DNA of 64,000 nucleotides, from positions 117,888,501-117,952,500 of the forward strand of contig CM044308.1 in the NCBI GenBank assembly GCA_024291935.2, written 5' to 3'. Positions 31,439-42,183 of the stretch are shown here, piece by piece. Numbering within the stretch: position 1 is the stretch's first letter; the number at the start of each line of letters is the position of its first letter. A program made the translations under genes and the position numbers. This DNA is from Okapia johnstoni. Its lineage: Eukaryota > Chordata > Mammalia > Artiodactyla > Giraffidae. The notes beneath the pieces were generated by a model that worked only from the letters and a program-made list of their open reading frames with translations, had not been told where the DNA came from and searched no databases.

Positions 31439-31964
31439 AATTCTTGAGAAGATAACTCCTCTCCATTTGTTGGGGCTGGTGAGATGACACCCCCTTTCTG
31501 TTTAGCTCCCTGCTGAACCCCCTAAAATCTCTCAGTGCCCGACAGGTACCAGACAGCCAGCCTGTGCCCAGATCCCAGGACTGAGCTCCCAGGGTAGGTA
31601 TGTAGGCAGAAGGGGGGGAAACAGCACAAACAAGTGGGGCTGGTGGGTTATACATGCATGTGAGTGCTTGTGCCGTGTGTATGTGTGCAGGCGGGTCTTG
31701 CCTTCCCTGACTGAGCCATCTTGGGAAGTAAACCCAGGTTTCTATGACCCAGCCCCACCTTGCTCTGCTCAGGACTCCCCCCAGCCCACCCCAGGTTCTA
31801 GAACTGTGGCTTTTCTGGGGCTGAGCTGTTGAAAGCCTCACCCACATCCACATCTTGCCCCCACCTCTCATGGCCTCCTTTCCAGCCCCAGCTCCCTTTA
31901 CCTGGCTTCTAAGGTCTGGACAGGAGGCAGGGAGGGGCAAGGTGAGGGGTGGGGGCAAGCGGAG
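31439..31964. other. Unique stretch
   Basis: Unassigned GC-rich sequence. A 173-codon - strand frame lies here but shows no recognisable domain. Confidence 0.4.
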
Positions 31965-32200
31965 GGTAGTTATTTACAAAGCCTGTGCCCTGGGGACCCT
32001 TGTCCTGGACAACAATTACAGCCCCTTAATTAACTGAAATGCAGTCCGCCTGTCGATGGAGGCATGTCCCCCACCGAAGTTTGCCGCGCCTGCCGCTGTC
32101 TTGTACTGGTTAATGAATATAAATCAGATAGTTTATAGTTAGCAAGCAGGGAACAGGCTGGCAAGGGCCTGAATTCCAATGCAGAATGCCTGAGGATAGG
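31965..32200. promoter_or_regulatory. Candidate conserved noncoding element
   Basis: This repeat-free block carries ccccttaattaactg (homeodomain palindrome, about 32021-32035) and ggttaatgaata. ATAAATCA at 32119-32126 is the reverse of the PBX/HOX site TGATTTAT. The cores cluster within 110 bp. Function is inferred. Confidence 0.5.
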
Positions 32201-32870
32201 AACATACGCACCATAACAGAGGCCAGGGCACCCATGGGATGGGGGTGGAGGTGGGGTCAAGCCTGACCGCCTTGCTCTAGGGCTCTGAGTGCACACACAG
32301 GTGTGTGTGCAGCCAGGACACAGAAGGGCCACCCAGCGCGGGTATTATGCACCCACAGAAATGAACGACCCCTGCATGGCCCATGCTCTCAACAAGACAT
32401 ACGCAAATGCGGACAGCCCCTGAGAATCTCTAGCCCCTGCCCTTTTCTGAAATCCACAGAACCTGGGCAGCTTCTCCCTTAGATGCCAGAGCCTATACCT
32501 GCTGCAAGAGCCAGATCCAATCCAGCCCCCAGGTCAGCTCCCCCTGATTCTAGGTGTCAGCCAAGGCCAGGAGGCTGACCCGCTTCCCCCTCCCTGGGCT
32601 AGAGTTGTTGGACTGTATGTAGCAGGGGCTGTGGTGAGGGTCACTGCAGCTGTAGAACCCCGACTTCAGGCAGAGAAGCTGCTAGAATGTGTGTGGGGAT
32701 TTTACTCAAGGCCTTCACAGATGCAGAAGAAGTAGATTGACATGGTCCTCGGACAGGGCAGTGTTCATGGGCTGCTGATGAGCACACAGGGCTCCACAGT
32801 TAGAAGGTTTAATGTTCTCCTCTTATAGTCTTGGAAGTCTTAATAACTGGGAACAAGGGGCCCTGAATAT
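32201..32870. other. Unique stretch
   Basis: No repeat or gene recognised. Confidence 0.4.
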
Positions 32871-33130
32871 TTATTTTGCATGTGTGTGTGTGTTAGTCAC
32901 TCAGTCACGTCTGACTCTTTGTGACCCCATGGACTGCGGCCCGCCAGGCTCCTCTGTCCATGGAATTCTCCAGGCTCCTCTGTCCATAGAATTCTCCAGG
33001 CAAGAATACCGGAGTGGGTTGCCATTCCCTCCTCCAGGGGATCTTCCTGACCCAGGGATCAAACCCAAGGCTTCTGCATTGCAGGCAGATTCTTTACCAT
33101 CTGAGCCACCAGGGAAGCCCTTATTTTTCA
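32871..33130 (-). mobile_element. Bov-tA SINE with internal 26-bp duplication
   Basis: ttattttgca (32871-32880) and ttatttttca (33121-33130) are the target-site duplication. Inside, a (tg)n tail precedes antisense Bov-tA. The 26-base unit starting caggctcctctgtccat is present twice in tandem, at about 32945-32996, with one difference (atgg and atag). Confidence 0.94.
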
Positions 33131-33259
33131 CTAGATACCCCAAATACAAAGTTGACACAGGGGAACAAAGCTATGTGCAGAGTGTGTTTCAGGTTCTGTT
33201 GTTTAGGGGATCCCTGGAAAGAGCTCTAGTGACAGGGGTCACTTGAAGACAGTGTGCTT

Positions 33260-33345
33260 TATCCAGACCTGGAGCTTGGTCCTGCTGTCTCTGTCATCTG
33301 GGCAAGTCACCTTCCCTCTCTGGGTCCCAAGTTCAGGCTTCCAAG
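33260..33345 (+). repeat. MIR SINE fragment
   Basis: tcatctgggcaagtcacctt, then ccctctctgggtccc is a degraded sense MIR core. Confidence 0.45.
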
Positions 33346-33420
33346 GAGATGCCCTTTCAGCTCAGTCACTCCTCCCTGAGGGAGAGGCCATAGTTTGGAA
33401 TCTTGGCACCCACTGCAGGG

Positions 33421-33438
33421 ACACACACACACACACAC
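33421..33438. repeat. (AC)9 microsatellite
   Basis: Eighteen bases of alternating A and C. Confidence 0.95.
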
Positions 33439-33599
33439 GCCATCGGCTTTAACACAGAGCTGTGTTACTGCCTCTGGAGCGATGAAGTAGGGATGTCCCC
33501 ACACCCAAGCAAGTCCAGACAAGCTGCTTCTGAAATCCGGAGACCAGAGCCAACACCTTTCCCTGGCTTGTTTATTCCCCTCCTAGGGGCTGGGGGCTC

Positions 33600-34110
33600 C
33601 AGCTGCGCGGTGGGGTGTGTGTGTGCGGTGCTTATGGCTTGTGGGAGCGGATAAAGTAATTGGCATCCAGGGCTTGATGACACCCCCGCGTTCCGCGTGG
33701 TTGGGCAGGGCCGGGAGGGGCGACAATTATTTACTCCGCCCGGGCTCCCCTGCCGGGAGAGCCGCAGAGAGGAGGGAGAGGCATCTCTGGGTTCTGCAGA
33801 CAAAGGAAAAGGATCCTGTGACCGGGGCGTGAATGACGGGGTGCCGGGACGCGAGAGAGGGTGCCGCGCGGCCGGGCTGGCCAGGACAGGCAGTCCGCGG
33901 CCGGGGGCGCCCGCGTGGCCCGGGCAGCCAGAGGAAGGGGGCGCCCCGTCCCTAACCTGGGTCCCCCGCCCCTCCCTTACCCCGTGGACGGCTCTAGCTC
34001 CCGGTCGTGCTATCTGAAGTTGAGTCCCCTTGAGTCCCCTGGGGGCTGCAGGTCTGTTGGGGGGCTCTCTCGCGCCCCCTGTTGGCGCCCCTGAAGCCTT
34101 GCAGCCTGCT
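33600..34110. promoter_or_regulatory. CpG-rich island-like segment
   Basis: Dense CpG: nine in the 60 bases at 33841-33900. The left shoulder holds ataaagtaattggcatcc and gacaattatttactcc, homeodomain- and SOX-like cores. No repeat covers it. It could be a CpG-island promoter, an orphan island or a regulatory element. I could not assign a transcript. Confidence 0.5.
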
Positions 34111-34330
34111 AGTGTGAGGTGGCTGCGCTGCGGGGTTACCTCCAGCCTCCATCCTGCTCGGATAGCCCAGGGGGCTTGTTCAGGTGCTTTTTCTTTTTTG
34201 ATGGAGCTGAGTGGGAAGGCGCCTGGCAGTACTCAGGTTGGCAAGGGCCCCCTGCCTCCGCGGGTGAGTATTGCACAGAAGCACCCCTCTATCTTGACCA
34301 AGCTGTCAATACACCCATTTCACAGATGGA

Positions 34331-34741
34331 AAAGTAAACAGAGGGGACTCCCCTGGTGGTCTAGTGGCTAAGACTCCACACTCCCAGCACAGGAGGCCTG
34401 GATTCAATCCCTGATCAGGGAACTAGATCTCACATGCTTCAACTACAGGTCCCACATACCAAAACTTACGGCTCAAAGAAGCCACATAAATAAATAAACC
34501 TACAACAAAGGGCTTCCCTGGTGGCTCAGTGGTAAAGAACCTGCTTCCCAGTGCAGGAGATATAGGAGACTCGGGTTCAATCCCTGGGTTAGAAGGTCCC
34601 CTGGAGAAGTTGGCAACCCCCTCCAGTATTCTTGCCTGGAGAATCCCATGGACAGAGGACCCTGGAGGACTACAGTCCCTAGGGTTGCAAAGAGTCAAGA
34701 CACAACTGATCGATTAAACAACAACAACAAAGTAAACAGAG
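34331..34741 (+). mobile_element. CHR SINE with Bov-tA in its tail
   Basis: aaagtaaacagag at 34331-34343 recurs exactly at 34729-34741. Inside are a CHR SINE (34344-about 34500, ending in aaat units) and then a full Bov-tA (34510-about 34718). A residual acaacaacaa tail follows. One outer duplication encloses both, so the Bov-tA entered the A-rich tail of the CHR. Confidence 0.93.
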
Positions 34742-36235
34742 AAGGCACTCACTACCCAGAGTCCTGCAACCACATTACAGGTTAAAGTTCAGGGGACTTC
34801 TTCTGGGGCCCTGGAAGGAGGTCATTGTCCTACCACCCCTAATTCTTCCCCCATGAACACACTCCATTAACCCAGAGGAGGACGGGAACTTGGGAGAGGA
34901 GGGTCTCCTCCTGGGGGCTCCAGTTCTCTGTCCAGTGTGTCCTAATAAACCCTTCCATGGACCAAGGACATCTGCTGATCTTCACAGCTCCTCCTAACCC
35001 CTACCCCCAGGGGTGGGTAGAGACAGGGAGGGTGTGAGAGGAAGAGAAGTCACAAAGACTGAAGGCAGAGAAGGTGCTAGAAAAGGTTTGCACTGTGACT
35101 CATTAAGAATTGCAATCTATCTTAACTCCTACTCCAGACGCACACCTGAGACTCTCAAAAAATGCCTCCTCCCAGCATTGGGTTGGGCTCCCAGCATTGG
35201 GGTGGGATGGGCAGACAGAGGAGGGGTGCTTTGGTGTGGAGTCTAGCCTGGCTCTGAGACAGATTTGGTTCTCAACTGGGGATCTCACACAAAATAGTGT
35301 CTAAGACACTTAGAGATGCCGTGGCTCTGTGATGTCAGCCAAGGAAGGCTTCCTGGAGGAGGTGGAGTCGAGGGATGCTGTGTGCAGGGCATGGCTTCGC
35401 CTGGGCAGGGCGTGGAGACCCGTGTCTGAGTGTACCAGCCCCACCTGCTCCAGGCTCTGAGTCCAGCAGGCGGCCGGAACTGGACAGCCCTTCATCTTGA
35501 GATGAAATGGAAACCGGTTCCTCTTAGAGGACTGAGGACATCATGCCTTCAGACAGCGAGACAGATGGCACAGGGAGGCCCTTTCCACTCAGCAGCAGGA
35601 GTCAGGGTGCCTTGGACAGCCCCGGATGGGCATCGCTGGGTGCTGCCCCCTTGGCTGAGGGATGGGGAGAATCAGCTTTAGTACAGGTCCTCCCGCTCCA
35701 CTCAGGAGCCTTGATCAGAGCTCACGTCTTCTCTGAGGCTCCTCGGACCATCCCCAATGTGGCCCCCGCTCACCCATTGACCTCCTCCTCCCAAGAAGCA
35801 AGGAGGTGGGAGGGCGCCTCCAAAACCAGCCAGTGAATTCTGCACTCCTCTGAGAAACGCGGGAAAGAGGTGAGGGAGAGAGAGGAGAAGGACCCTATCC
35901 AGCCCTGGGATGCTGATCTGAGCGCCACGAGCCGAATTCTCAACCTGCTGGGGGAAGGAAGGAGAACCGACACCCAGCATCAGCCAGCAACTCGAAGACT
36001 GGAATCTAGGTCTGAGTTCTCTCCCTGAATTCACTGGTTGACCTTGGGGGTCTGGGGATCTCTGGCGCTCCTGGGCTGGGAGAGAGGGTGGCAGGGGTGG
36101 AGAAGGGTCTCGTGCTGGGGTCTTCTTTCACTTCCTCAGGCTTGTCCCTTTCCCCTGGACTTTCCAATTCAGCAGCCACATGGTCTTAAGAAAGCTCCAC
36201 CACCACTGTGGCCCTGGGTTTGCCCTCGGTGCTAA
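34742..36235. other. Non-repetitive stretch with one L2-like scrap
   Basis: No gene recognised. Around 35338-35365, gaaggcttcctggaggagg resembles antisense L2. Confidence 0.4.
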
Positions 36236-36298
36236 ACCCCCCTCCAAGGATTATTGAGAGCCAGAGATAATGTGGCCCACAAGCCTGGCCCACAGCCA

Positions 36299-36330
36299 GG
36301 TTTATTATTATTAATTATTATTTTTCCCTG
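36299..36330. repeat. (ATT)n short repeat, imperfect
   Basis: ttattattattaattattat. Confidence 0.85.
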
Positions 36331-36589
36331 ACCATACTCAGTGTACACTGGTACATAATTGGGAGGGGGAGGTCCCTCTGCAACCCCGTAGAAGGCTCGG
36401 ACACTCTTGTCTTTCTCTCCCCATTCTTTAGATGTGATAAAAAAAAAAAAAGAAAAGAAAACCTCCAGCAACCCACGCTGGGGATTTTGTGTTTGGAGAG
36501 AGGCGAGGAAAGCGAGGGAAAGGTTGACTGTTTTTTTCTCCCCTCTCTCCCTTTAGCGTGGGTGACACTGGCGAGAAGCGAGCAGCTGA

Positions 36590-36735
36590 CCCGGGTTTGA
36601 ATTTAGAGTGTTCATTAATACGATATTATGCCATATGCTCCCACGCACTGTCTCCCTCTAATGCAGCCGCCAATTTGCTGGGCAGCCCTAATTAGTAATG
36701 GTATAATGAGAGTATTCAGAGGGTAATGTGGTGGG
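36590..36735. promoter_or_regulatory. Candidate conserved noncoding element
   Basis: The block includes ttcattaatacgatattatg, gccgccaatttgctgggc and ccctaattagtaatggtat (adjacent homeodomain cores TAATTA and TAAT near 36689-36699). It is repeat-free, AT-rich and sharply bounded by GC-rich flanks. Function is inferred. Confidence 0.52.
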
Positions 36736-37060
36736 TGGGGATGAGAACACTGGGATTGCTCCTGGCCAGGGTGGGGTGGGGGGGCTGGAGCTGGCTGCAG
36801 AGGGTCAGGGCTGGGGGTGAGGGTACCCCAGGAAAGGGTCATGTGGATCCAGGGCTGGCTGACATCCAAGACCCAAGGTGCCTTCCTTCTCCCCCTCAGT
36901 AGATTAGGGGGCAGAAGCTCAAGGCCATGGAGTGGGGCGGGCAGCAAAGGGTGGACAGGGTACAGGGAAAGGACAGAGAACCTGGGTGAAGGAGCAGTGG
37001 ACGGTTGGTCCTTTGTTTTCTAACCAGAAGTGGATGCTACAGGAACTGGAATGGTGGTAC
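36736..37060. other. Unique GC-rich stretch
   Basis: Nothing recognised. Confidence 0.4.
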
Positions 37061-37061
37061 T

Positions 37062-37062
<1 letters not shown>

Positions 37063-37118
<56 letters not shown>
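37063..37118. repeat. (TG)n microsatellite
   Basis: About 28 uninterrupted TG units. The coding-looking frame beginning here is an artefact of the repeat. Confidence 0.98.
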
Positions 37119-37119
<1 letters not shown>

Positions 37120-37129
37120 TGTGCAGCCC

Positions 37130-37320
37130 TTGAATCCCTTGAGTACTAACTATGTGCCAGGCATTCTGCTGGCCCCACAGAATCAACCTGCCTGGTGGCA
37201 TGACCAATGCCACTCTTCAGACGAGGAGACTGAGGCACGGAGAAGTTCAGTGGTCACTCCACTGGCGCAAGAGCAGATAGTGGACAGCCAGGACCACCCG
37301 ACTCCAGAGCTGGAGAGGCT
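37130..37320 (-). repeat. MIR SINE
   Basis: gagtactaactatgtgccag and gaggagactgaggcacgg then agaagttcagtgg give antisense MIR. Confidence 0.72.
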
Positions 37321-38240
37321 CAGTTGGACCATCCCCATGAGGACGCTGAGGTTGTGGGTGCTGGGGAGCATGATAGAGGGTTGGGGATGGACATGGCCCA
37401 GGACTGCCTGGCCGCTCACGGTTCCTGCCCTGCCCCACTTGAAAAACAGTGCATTACCTGTCCCTCCTTCCTTTCTCAGTCTGCAGTTTCTCAGCCTCGG
37501 TCCATGGGATGAGAGGATGCTCAGGATCCTAACTGACACACTGTTCTATGTGATGACCAGAACAGACCACACCTTAGGCCATCACTGTCCCAGTTGAAAC
37601 TTTAGCTTGGGCAATGCGAGCCCCTGAGCTTGTGGTCAATTCTGCCCCTAGCCAGAGGCGAACCCCAAAGAAGGACTGGGAGCCCCAGGGGGCAGGAAGT
37701 ATCCGTGCCCCAGGTTCATGGCTGCCCCAGCTGCTCAGAGCCTCCCCATGCCAAGGGTGTCTGTGGGAGCAGGTGGGTAGGCCCTGAAACCTGCATCTCT
37801 GAGATTCTATTGCCAGCACCCCTTTCAGGCCCCCTCCTTGGCAGGCACGGCTGGGCAGTGCTCCCTCCCCGGGTGATCGCAGCTCTCCCACAAACCCATG
37901 CTCAGGAGATGAAATATTCATCACGTACATATTGGCTCCTCCAGCAGCTTTTAGGGAAAGCAAATGAGACTGACTCTGGGAAGGAAATGAGTGTGAGGCA
38001 TATGGGGGGGCAGTGGCGGTGGGCGATGGTGAGGACGAGGTAGGGAGGTGCCTCCCAGCTTCATCCTCTCTCTCTCAGGTCCAGCTTCTGGGAGCAGGTT
38101 GCACCTTCCAGTGTCCCCAACCTACCATATCCCTGTCTCCCAACCCCCTTACCTCCCCACCCGCCCCAGAGCCCCCATCTCATCTCCTGGAAGATGGGAG
38201 CTCGCAATTCTGCTCTGTTACACATCCCAAGCATACATCC
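37321..38240. other. Non-repetitive stretch
   Basis: No repeat or gene recognised. Confidence 0.4.
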
Positions 38241-38244
38241 ATCT

Positions 38245-38640
38245 AACTAACAGCCACCCTTGGCCACTGGGCACTGGGTCTCCAGGGGTGTGCAAGACAG
38301 CCAAGTCCCTGCCCGCATGGAGGACACAGGTGTAGAAGACCATTTCAGGTGGCGGAGGGAAGGGAAAGGAAGTGAACATCTATTTCAGTTTGGGTGGGCA
38401 CGGAAGGCCTGTTGAGACGGCGACATTAGAGCTGAGTGCTGAAAGGGGAGGATGAGCTTTTTCCAGGCAGAGGGAACAGCAACTCTAAAGGCCCAGGAGA
38501 GAGAATGAGCTTCAAGTGTCGAAGGAGTGACCAGAAGGGCAGTGTGATTCTGACGCAGGAGGAGATGTCTTGGAGAGGGTCTCAGGGGCTCCAACATGCA
38601 GGGCACAGAGGACTAGGGTTTATTCTAAGAGCATTTGGAC
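38245..38640 (-). repeat. L2 LINE 3' UTR fragment
   Basis: agtccctgcccgcatgg, then gcagagggaacagcaactct, then agggtttattctaagagc follow antisense L2. Confidence 0.65.
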
Positions 38641-38644
38641 TCAG

Positions 38645-38810
38645 CAGCTAGAAGGGCACTGGATTTGGACCCAGGAGCCTGGTTGTGAGACTTCAGCCAG
38701 TCACTTTACCTTATAACCTCACCTTCCTCCTCTGCGAGATGGATACAGGAAAGATCAGCTCACAGGACAACTGTGAGGGCTAAATAACATCGTTTGTGGG
38801 AAAGTGTGTT
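38645..38810 (+). repeat. MIR SINE
   Basis: gagacttcagccagtcactt, taacctcaccttcctcctct and gtgagggctaaataacatc are sense MIR. Confidence 0.75.
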
Positions 38811-39510
38811 GCTCTTCAATGATAGTATCACAGCATCCCCTCTGCCTCTCCTGGGGTTCACCCAGTGATGCCTGGATCACACTGAGTCACAGGACCTCCG
38901 GACCTTGGCATGGAAGGCATTCAGCCAGTATCTCATATGAATGGGATGCTGTCTGCCCGGTACGAAGCATGTGCCAGGCTGCAGCTGTGGACATGACAGA
39001 TTCATATGAAACGGGAGCCAGCTGGACCAGCCCATTTCATAGACAGAGGATGGCAGGGTCAAGGCCACACAGTGGTAATCTGTAAGTACGACAGCCCATG
39101 TCCCCCCCTCCACCAATCCAGTGTTCTCCCCTGGATTCAGGCAATGAGAGCCCCTCTCCTCTAGCTGAGAGGTTCTTCCTCACCAGGGCCCTCAGGGGAG
39201 GAAGCGTGGCTCCCCAGGCCTCAGCGCTGCTTGGAATAAGGAAGAATTCAGAGGGGATCGCAAACTTTTTAGACCTTTCCTGGCTGCAATGGGCCTTGCA
39301 AGATAGATGGGATTTTGTCGTGAGGAACAGGGCAACATTCAGCAGAAGGGTCAACGAAGGCTCAGAGACCAGAAAACATGGGGTGAGTATATTAAGAAGT
39401 GGATGAGTCTGTGAGAGAATGAAGAGGAGCCGGGTGTGAAGGACCTGGGAGCGCACGCAGGGTGCCATGCACAGGCTGTGGGAGCCACCAGAGCCCTTTG
39501 AGTGACAGAT
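38811..39510. other. Mostly unique stretch
   Basis: A weak MIR-like piece lies near 39030-39080 (catttcatagacagagg, then gtcaaggccacacagtgg). Nothing else seen. Confidence 0.4.
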
Positions 39511-39708
39511 GGGGGCTGTCCTGGTGGCTCAGCGGTGAAGAATCCACCTGCAATGCAGAGACATGGGTTCAGGAAGATCCCCTGGAGGAGGAAATGGCAA
39601 CCCACTTCAGTATTCTTGCCTGGAGAATCCCACAAATGGAGGAGCCTGGCGCAGTACAGTCCATGGGGTTGCAGAGAGTTGGACACGACTGAATGAGCAT
39701 GCACGGCT
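39511..39708 (+). mobile_element. Bov-tA SINE with internal deletion
   Basis: gctgtcctggtggctcagcg, then a shortened head missing part of the B-box segment, then the Bov-A body to ggacacgactgaatgagc. Confidence 0.92.
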
Positions 39709-39950
39709 CAGGGCTGCTCTTTACAAAGCCCTGTGCTGACTGCATCGGAGTAGGGAAGTGGAGGCAGGCAGATCCGTGAGCAGACTAATGCAGTGGTCCA
39801 GGGAAGCCTTCATGGAGAAGAGTGGCCTCAGCAAAGAAGAAAAAGGAATGCATTTCCGAGGAGGGTTCGACTGCCCCTACCACCACCACCGGAGTCCACC
39901 CCTGTGGGGAGCAGGAGGGAGGACGAGACAAAGCTCTCAGAAGATGGGAG
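39709..39950. other. Unique stretch
   Basis: Nothing recognised. Confidence 0.35.
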
Positions 39951-39954
39951 ATTT

Positions 39955-40060
39955 AGCTGTTCTTTATTGATTCCATGAACATTTCCTGAGCACCTGCAGA
40001 GGGTCAGGCCCTGTGCCATTCAGGCAGGAAATTGAGCAAAATTGTGCAAACCTTGAAGCC
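39955..40060 (-). repeat. L2 3' end
   Basis: ttgattccatgaacatttcc, then tgagcacctgcagagggtc and aggccctgtgccattcaggc are antisense L2. Confidence 0.6.
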
Positions 40061-40525
40061 TTGTGATTTGTGTTCCGGTTGGGATGGGGGATGGGAAGTG
40101 GGGTGAAGGGCCATCAGACTCGGGTGCCCCTCTCAGGGCCTTGATTTTGCTCTCTGTAAAATGGAGGCATTTCAAAGGCCAGCCATCCTTTCCCCAAACA
40201 GCTCCCAGGGTGGGGCAGGGGTAGGAACCAGCCAGTGCTTCAGGAAGTTGTATATGGGTAGATCCTCAGAATTCTGATCACTCAAGCACGTGGAGATGTG
40301 GAGAGAGTGGGGAGGGGGTTGGGCTCTCCTTTGAGGTCTCACTCACATGGGGGAACGAGAAGCAAGGTTGTGAACCTCTCGGGGCCATGGGAATGGGATC
40401 TCAGGGCCCCCCACTTCTCATCTGGAGAAACAGACCCGGGAAAGGGACATTTCAGGAGCAGAGATTACGGTGCTGATTTCTTTAACAAAGGGGGCAGCTG
40501 ATGATTCACAAGTCCTCTGCTGAGG
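40061..40525. other. Unique stretch
   Basis: A weak MIR-like phrase (ttgctctctgtaaaatgg) occurs near 40148. No gene. Confidence 0.35.
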
Positions 40526-40529
40526 AGCT

Positions 40530-40710
40530 TTCCATGCACTAGGTCTGTCAGTCCCCAGAGTCTCCAGGAACAGGTACTGGTAGTGTCCCCATGTTCCAGA
40601 TGAGAACACTGAGGCCCAGATTTCTGAGACCATTCACAGAGCCGGAGTAGGAATTTGGGCTGCCCACATCCATCCTCTCTACTACATCCAGTGAGCAGTA
40701 GCCCCACAAC
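40530..40710 (-). repeat. MIR SINE
   Basis: catgttccagatgagaacac, then tgaggcccagatttctgag and gccggagtaggaatttggg are antisense MIR. Confidence 0.65.
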
Positions 40711-40867
40711 TGCAGTGCAGGGGCAGCAGAATCCAGGGTGACTTCCTGGGAGCAGAAACACTTGAAGGTAAAATTTGGATTAGCCAGGGTCGGGGAGGGA
40801 AGAGAGTTCTCAAAGTGCCTTTAAACCATCAGAGCAAAAGCGAGAAGGTCCCTCTGGAATGCACCAG

Positions 40868-40905
40868 AGCTGGGGGGGTGGGGGGGGATGGGGGTAGGGG
40901 ACTAA
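40868..40905 (+). repeat. G-run tract with G-quadruplex potential
   Basis: ctgggggggtggggggggat is followed by more G runs (gggggtagggg). At least four runs of four or more G lie close together on the + strand. Confidence 0.85.
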
Positions 40906-41029
40906 ACCCCAGGGGTCCCCTTTGTCCCCACCTTGTCATCAGTTCCCCAGGAAGTTTGGAATCTCCCCTTGCCCTCCCCCACCCACCAGGGTGAAGGTTT
41001 GTGGGGAATGTTCTCCCGCAGAACTCGGC

Positions 41030-41262
41030 ACGAAATAAATTCCATTCTTACTCTGCAAATGACACTGCACATAAATATTCAGTAAATTAGCAGCACGCTT
41101 TTATAGATTTATCAGTCATTGCAGGCACAAAATGACAGGCAATGTTGTAGCTGAAATATTAATGCTGACAAATTAATGATTTCTGAGTAAATGATGTCAT
41201 TTTTGCACCGTTTCATTAAAATTTACTCACTTCTGCTTCATTTCTGGACCTAAAAAAAATTA
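41030..41262. promoter_or_regulatory. Strong candidate conserved noncoding enhancer
   Basis: A 230-bp repeat-free AT-rich block starts abruptly after GC-rich DNA. It holds cagtaaattagcagcacg, aaaatgacaggcaatg (MEIS-type TGACAG), aaattaatgatttctgag and aatgatgtcattttt (CRE/AP-1-like TGATGTCA). No frame persists. Function and conservation are inferred. Confidence 0.57.
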
Positions 41263-41785
41263 AAATCATTTCTTTCTCTCTTTCTTCTTTCTTTTTAGTG
41301 TGGGATCAGTTCCCAAACCTGAGAGGGACATAAATTTTCCCCAGCAGCACCCCGGAAACAGAAGTGGGGAGTATGGTAGGGCTCACCTCCCCTCTCCAGG
41401 CCCGGGGGAAGGTCGGGGAAAGACCCCTTGGGTCTCAGAGCCAGCTTCTAGCTGGTACAGAGCAAAGGGGTTTCTCTGGGTGGAGCTGGGAGTGAGAGTG
41501 GGGACTGTAGGGGAAAGTGGGGAGGGACCCAGGGAGGGGGTGTGTCGGTAGGGGCACCTGGGGGCAGAAGTGGGAGGAAGTCCTTACCCTACCCTCTTTG
41601 GAAACCCCAGCGCCTCCTTTGTTCCCATCTTATAGGGCTTCCTCTCTTGCAATAAATTTGGAGAACAATTAAGTACCGTGACTGATGTAGTGGGAAAAGA
41701 GGGACTACCAATCTGTAAATATGCTAGACCCACTCTTCACCAAGGTTCTTGGAAGGAACAGATTTCAGTCCCAAATCTTGGCCAA
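41263..41785. other. Unique stretch
   Basis: A (cttt)n-like tract at 41270-41296; otherwise unassigned. Confidence 0.35.
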
Positions 41786-41789
41786 ACAG

Positions 41790-42183
41790 CTTTGGTACGT
41801 GTGACCTTTGGCAAGTAGCATTGCCTCTCTGAGCCTCAGTTTCCCTTTCTCTCACCATTTCTCCGGAGAAGGCAATGGCAACCCACTCCAGTACTCTTGC
41901 CTGGAAAATCCCATGGATGGAGGAGCCTGATAGGCTGCAGTCCATGAGGTCCCACAGATTCGGACATGACTGAGCGACTTCACTTTCACTTTTCACTTTC
42001 ATGCATTGGAGAAGGAAATGGCAACCCACTCCAGTGTTCTTGCCTGGAGAATCCCAGGGATGGCAGAACCTGGTGGGCTGCCGTCTATGGGGTCACACAG
42101 AGTCGGACACAACTGAAGTGACTTAGCAGCAGCATCATTTCTCAGGGTTCTTGGGAAGATTCAATAGGATAGCCTTTACAAGG
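41790..42183 (+). repeat. MIR SINE split by a Bov-A2
   Basis: gtgacctttggcaagtagca and gagcctcagtttccctttc lead to the insertion. The MIR resumes at 42136 with gttcttgggaagattcaata. Confidence 0.75.
41856..42143 (+). mobile_element. Bov-A2 dimeric SINE, full length
   Basis: catttctc at 41856-41863 and 42136-42143 flanks two Bov-A units. They are joined by the linker of short ttcactttcac repeats ending tcatgcattgg. There is no tRNA head. This is the complete dimer form, also seen at 62660-62936. Confidence 0.94.

Noticed and set aside
37064..37597. A 177-codon frame starting with alternating Cys-Val
   Set aside because: The start is a (TG)n microsatellite; the rest has no domain.
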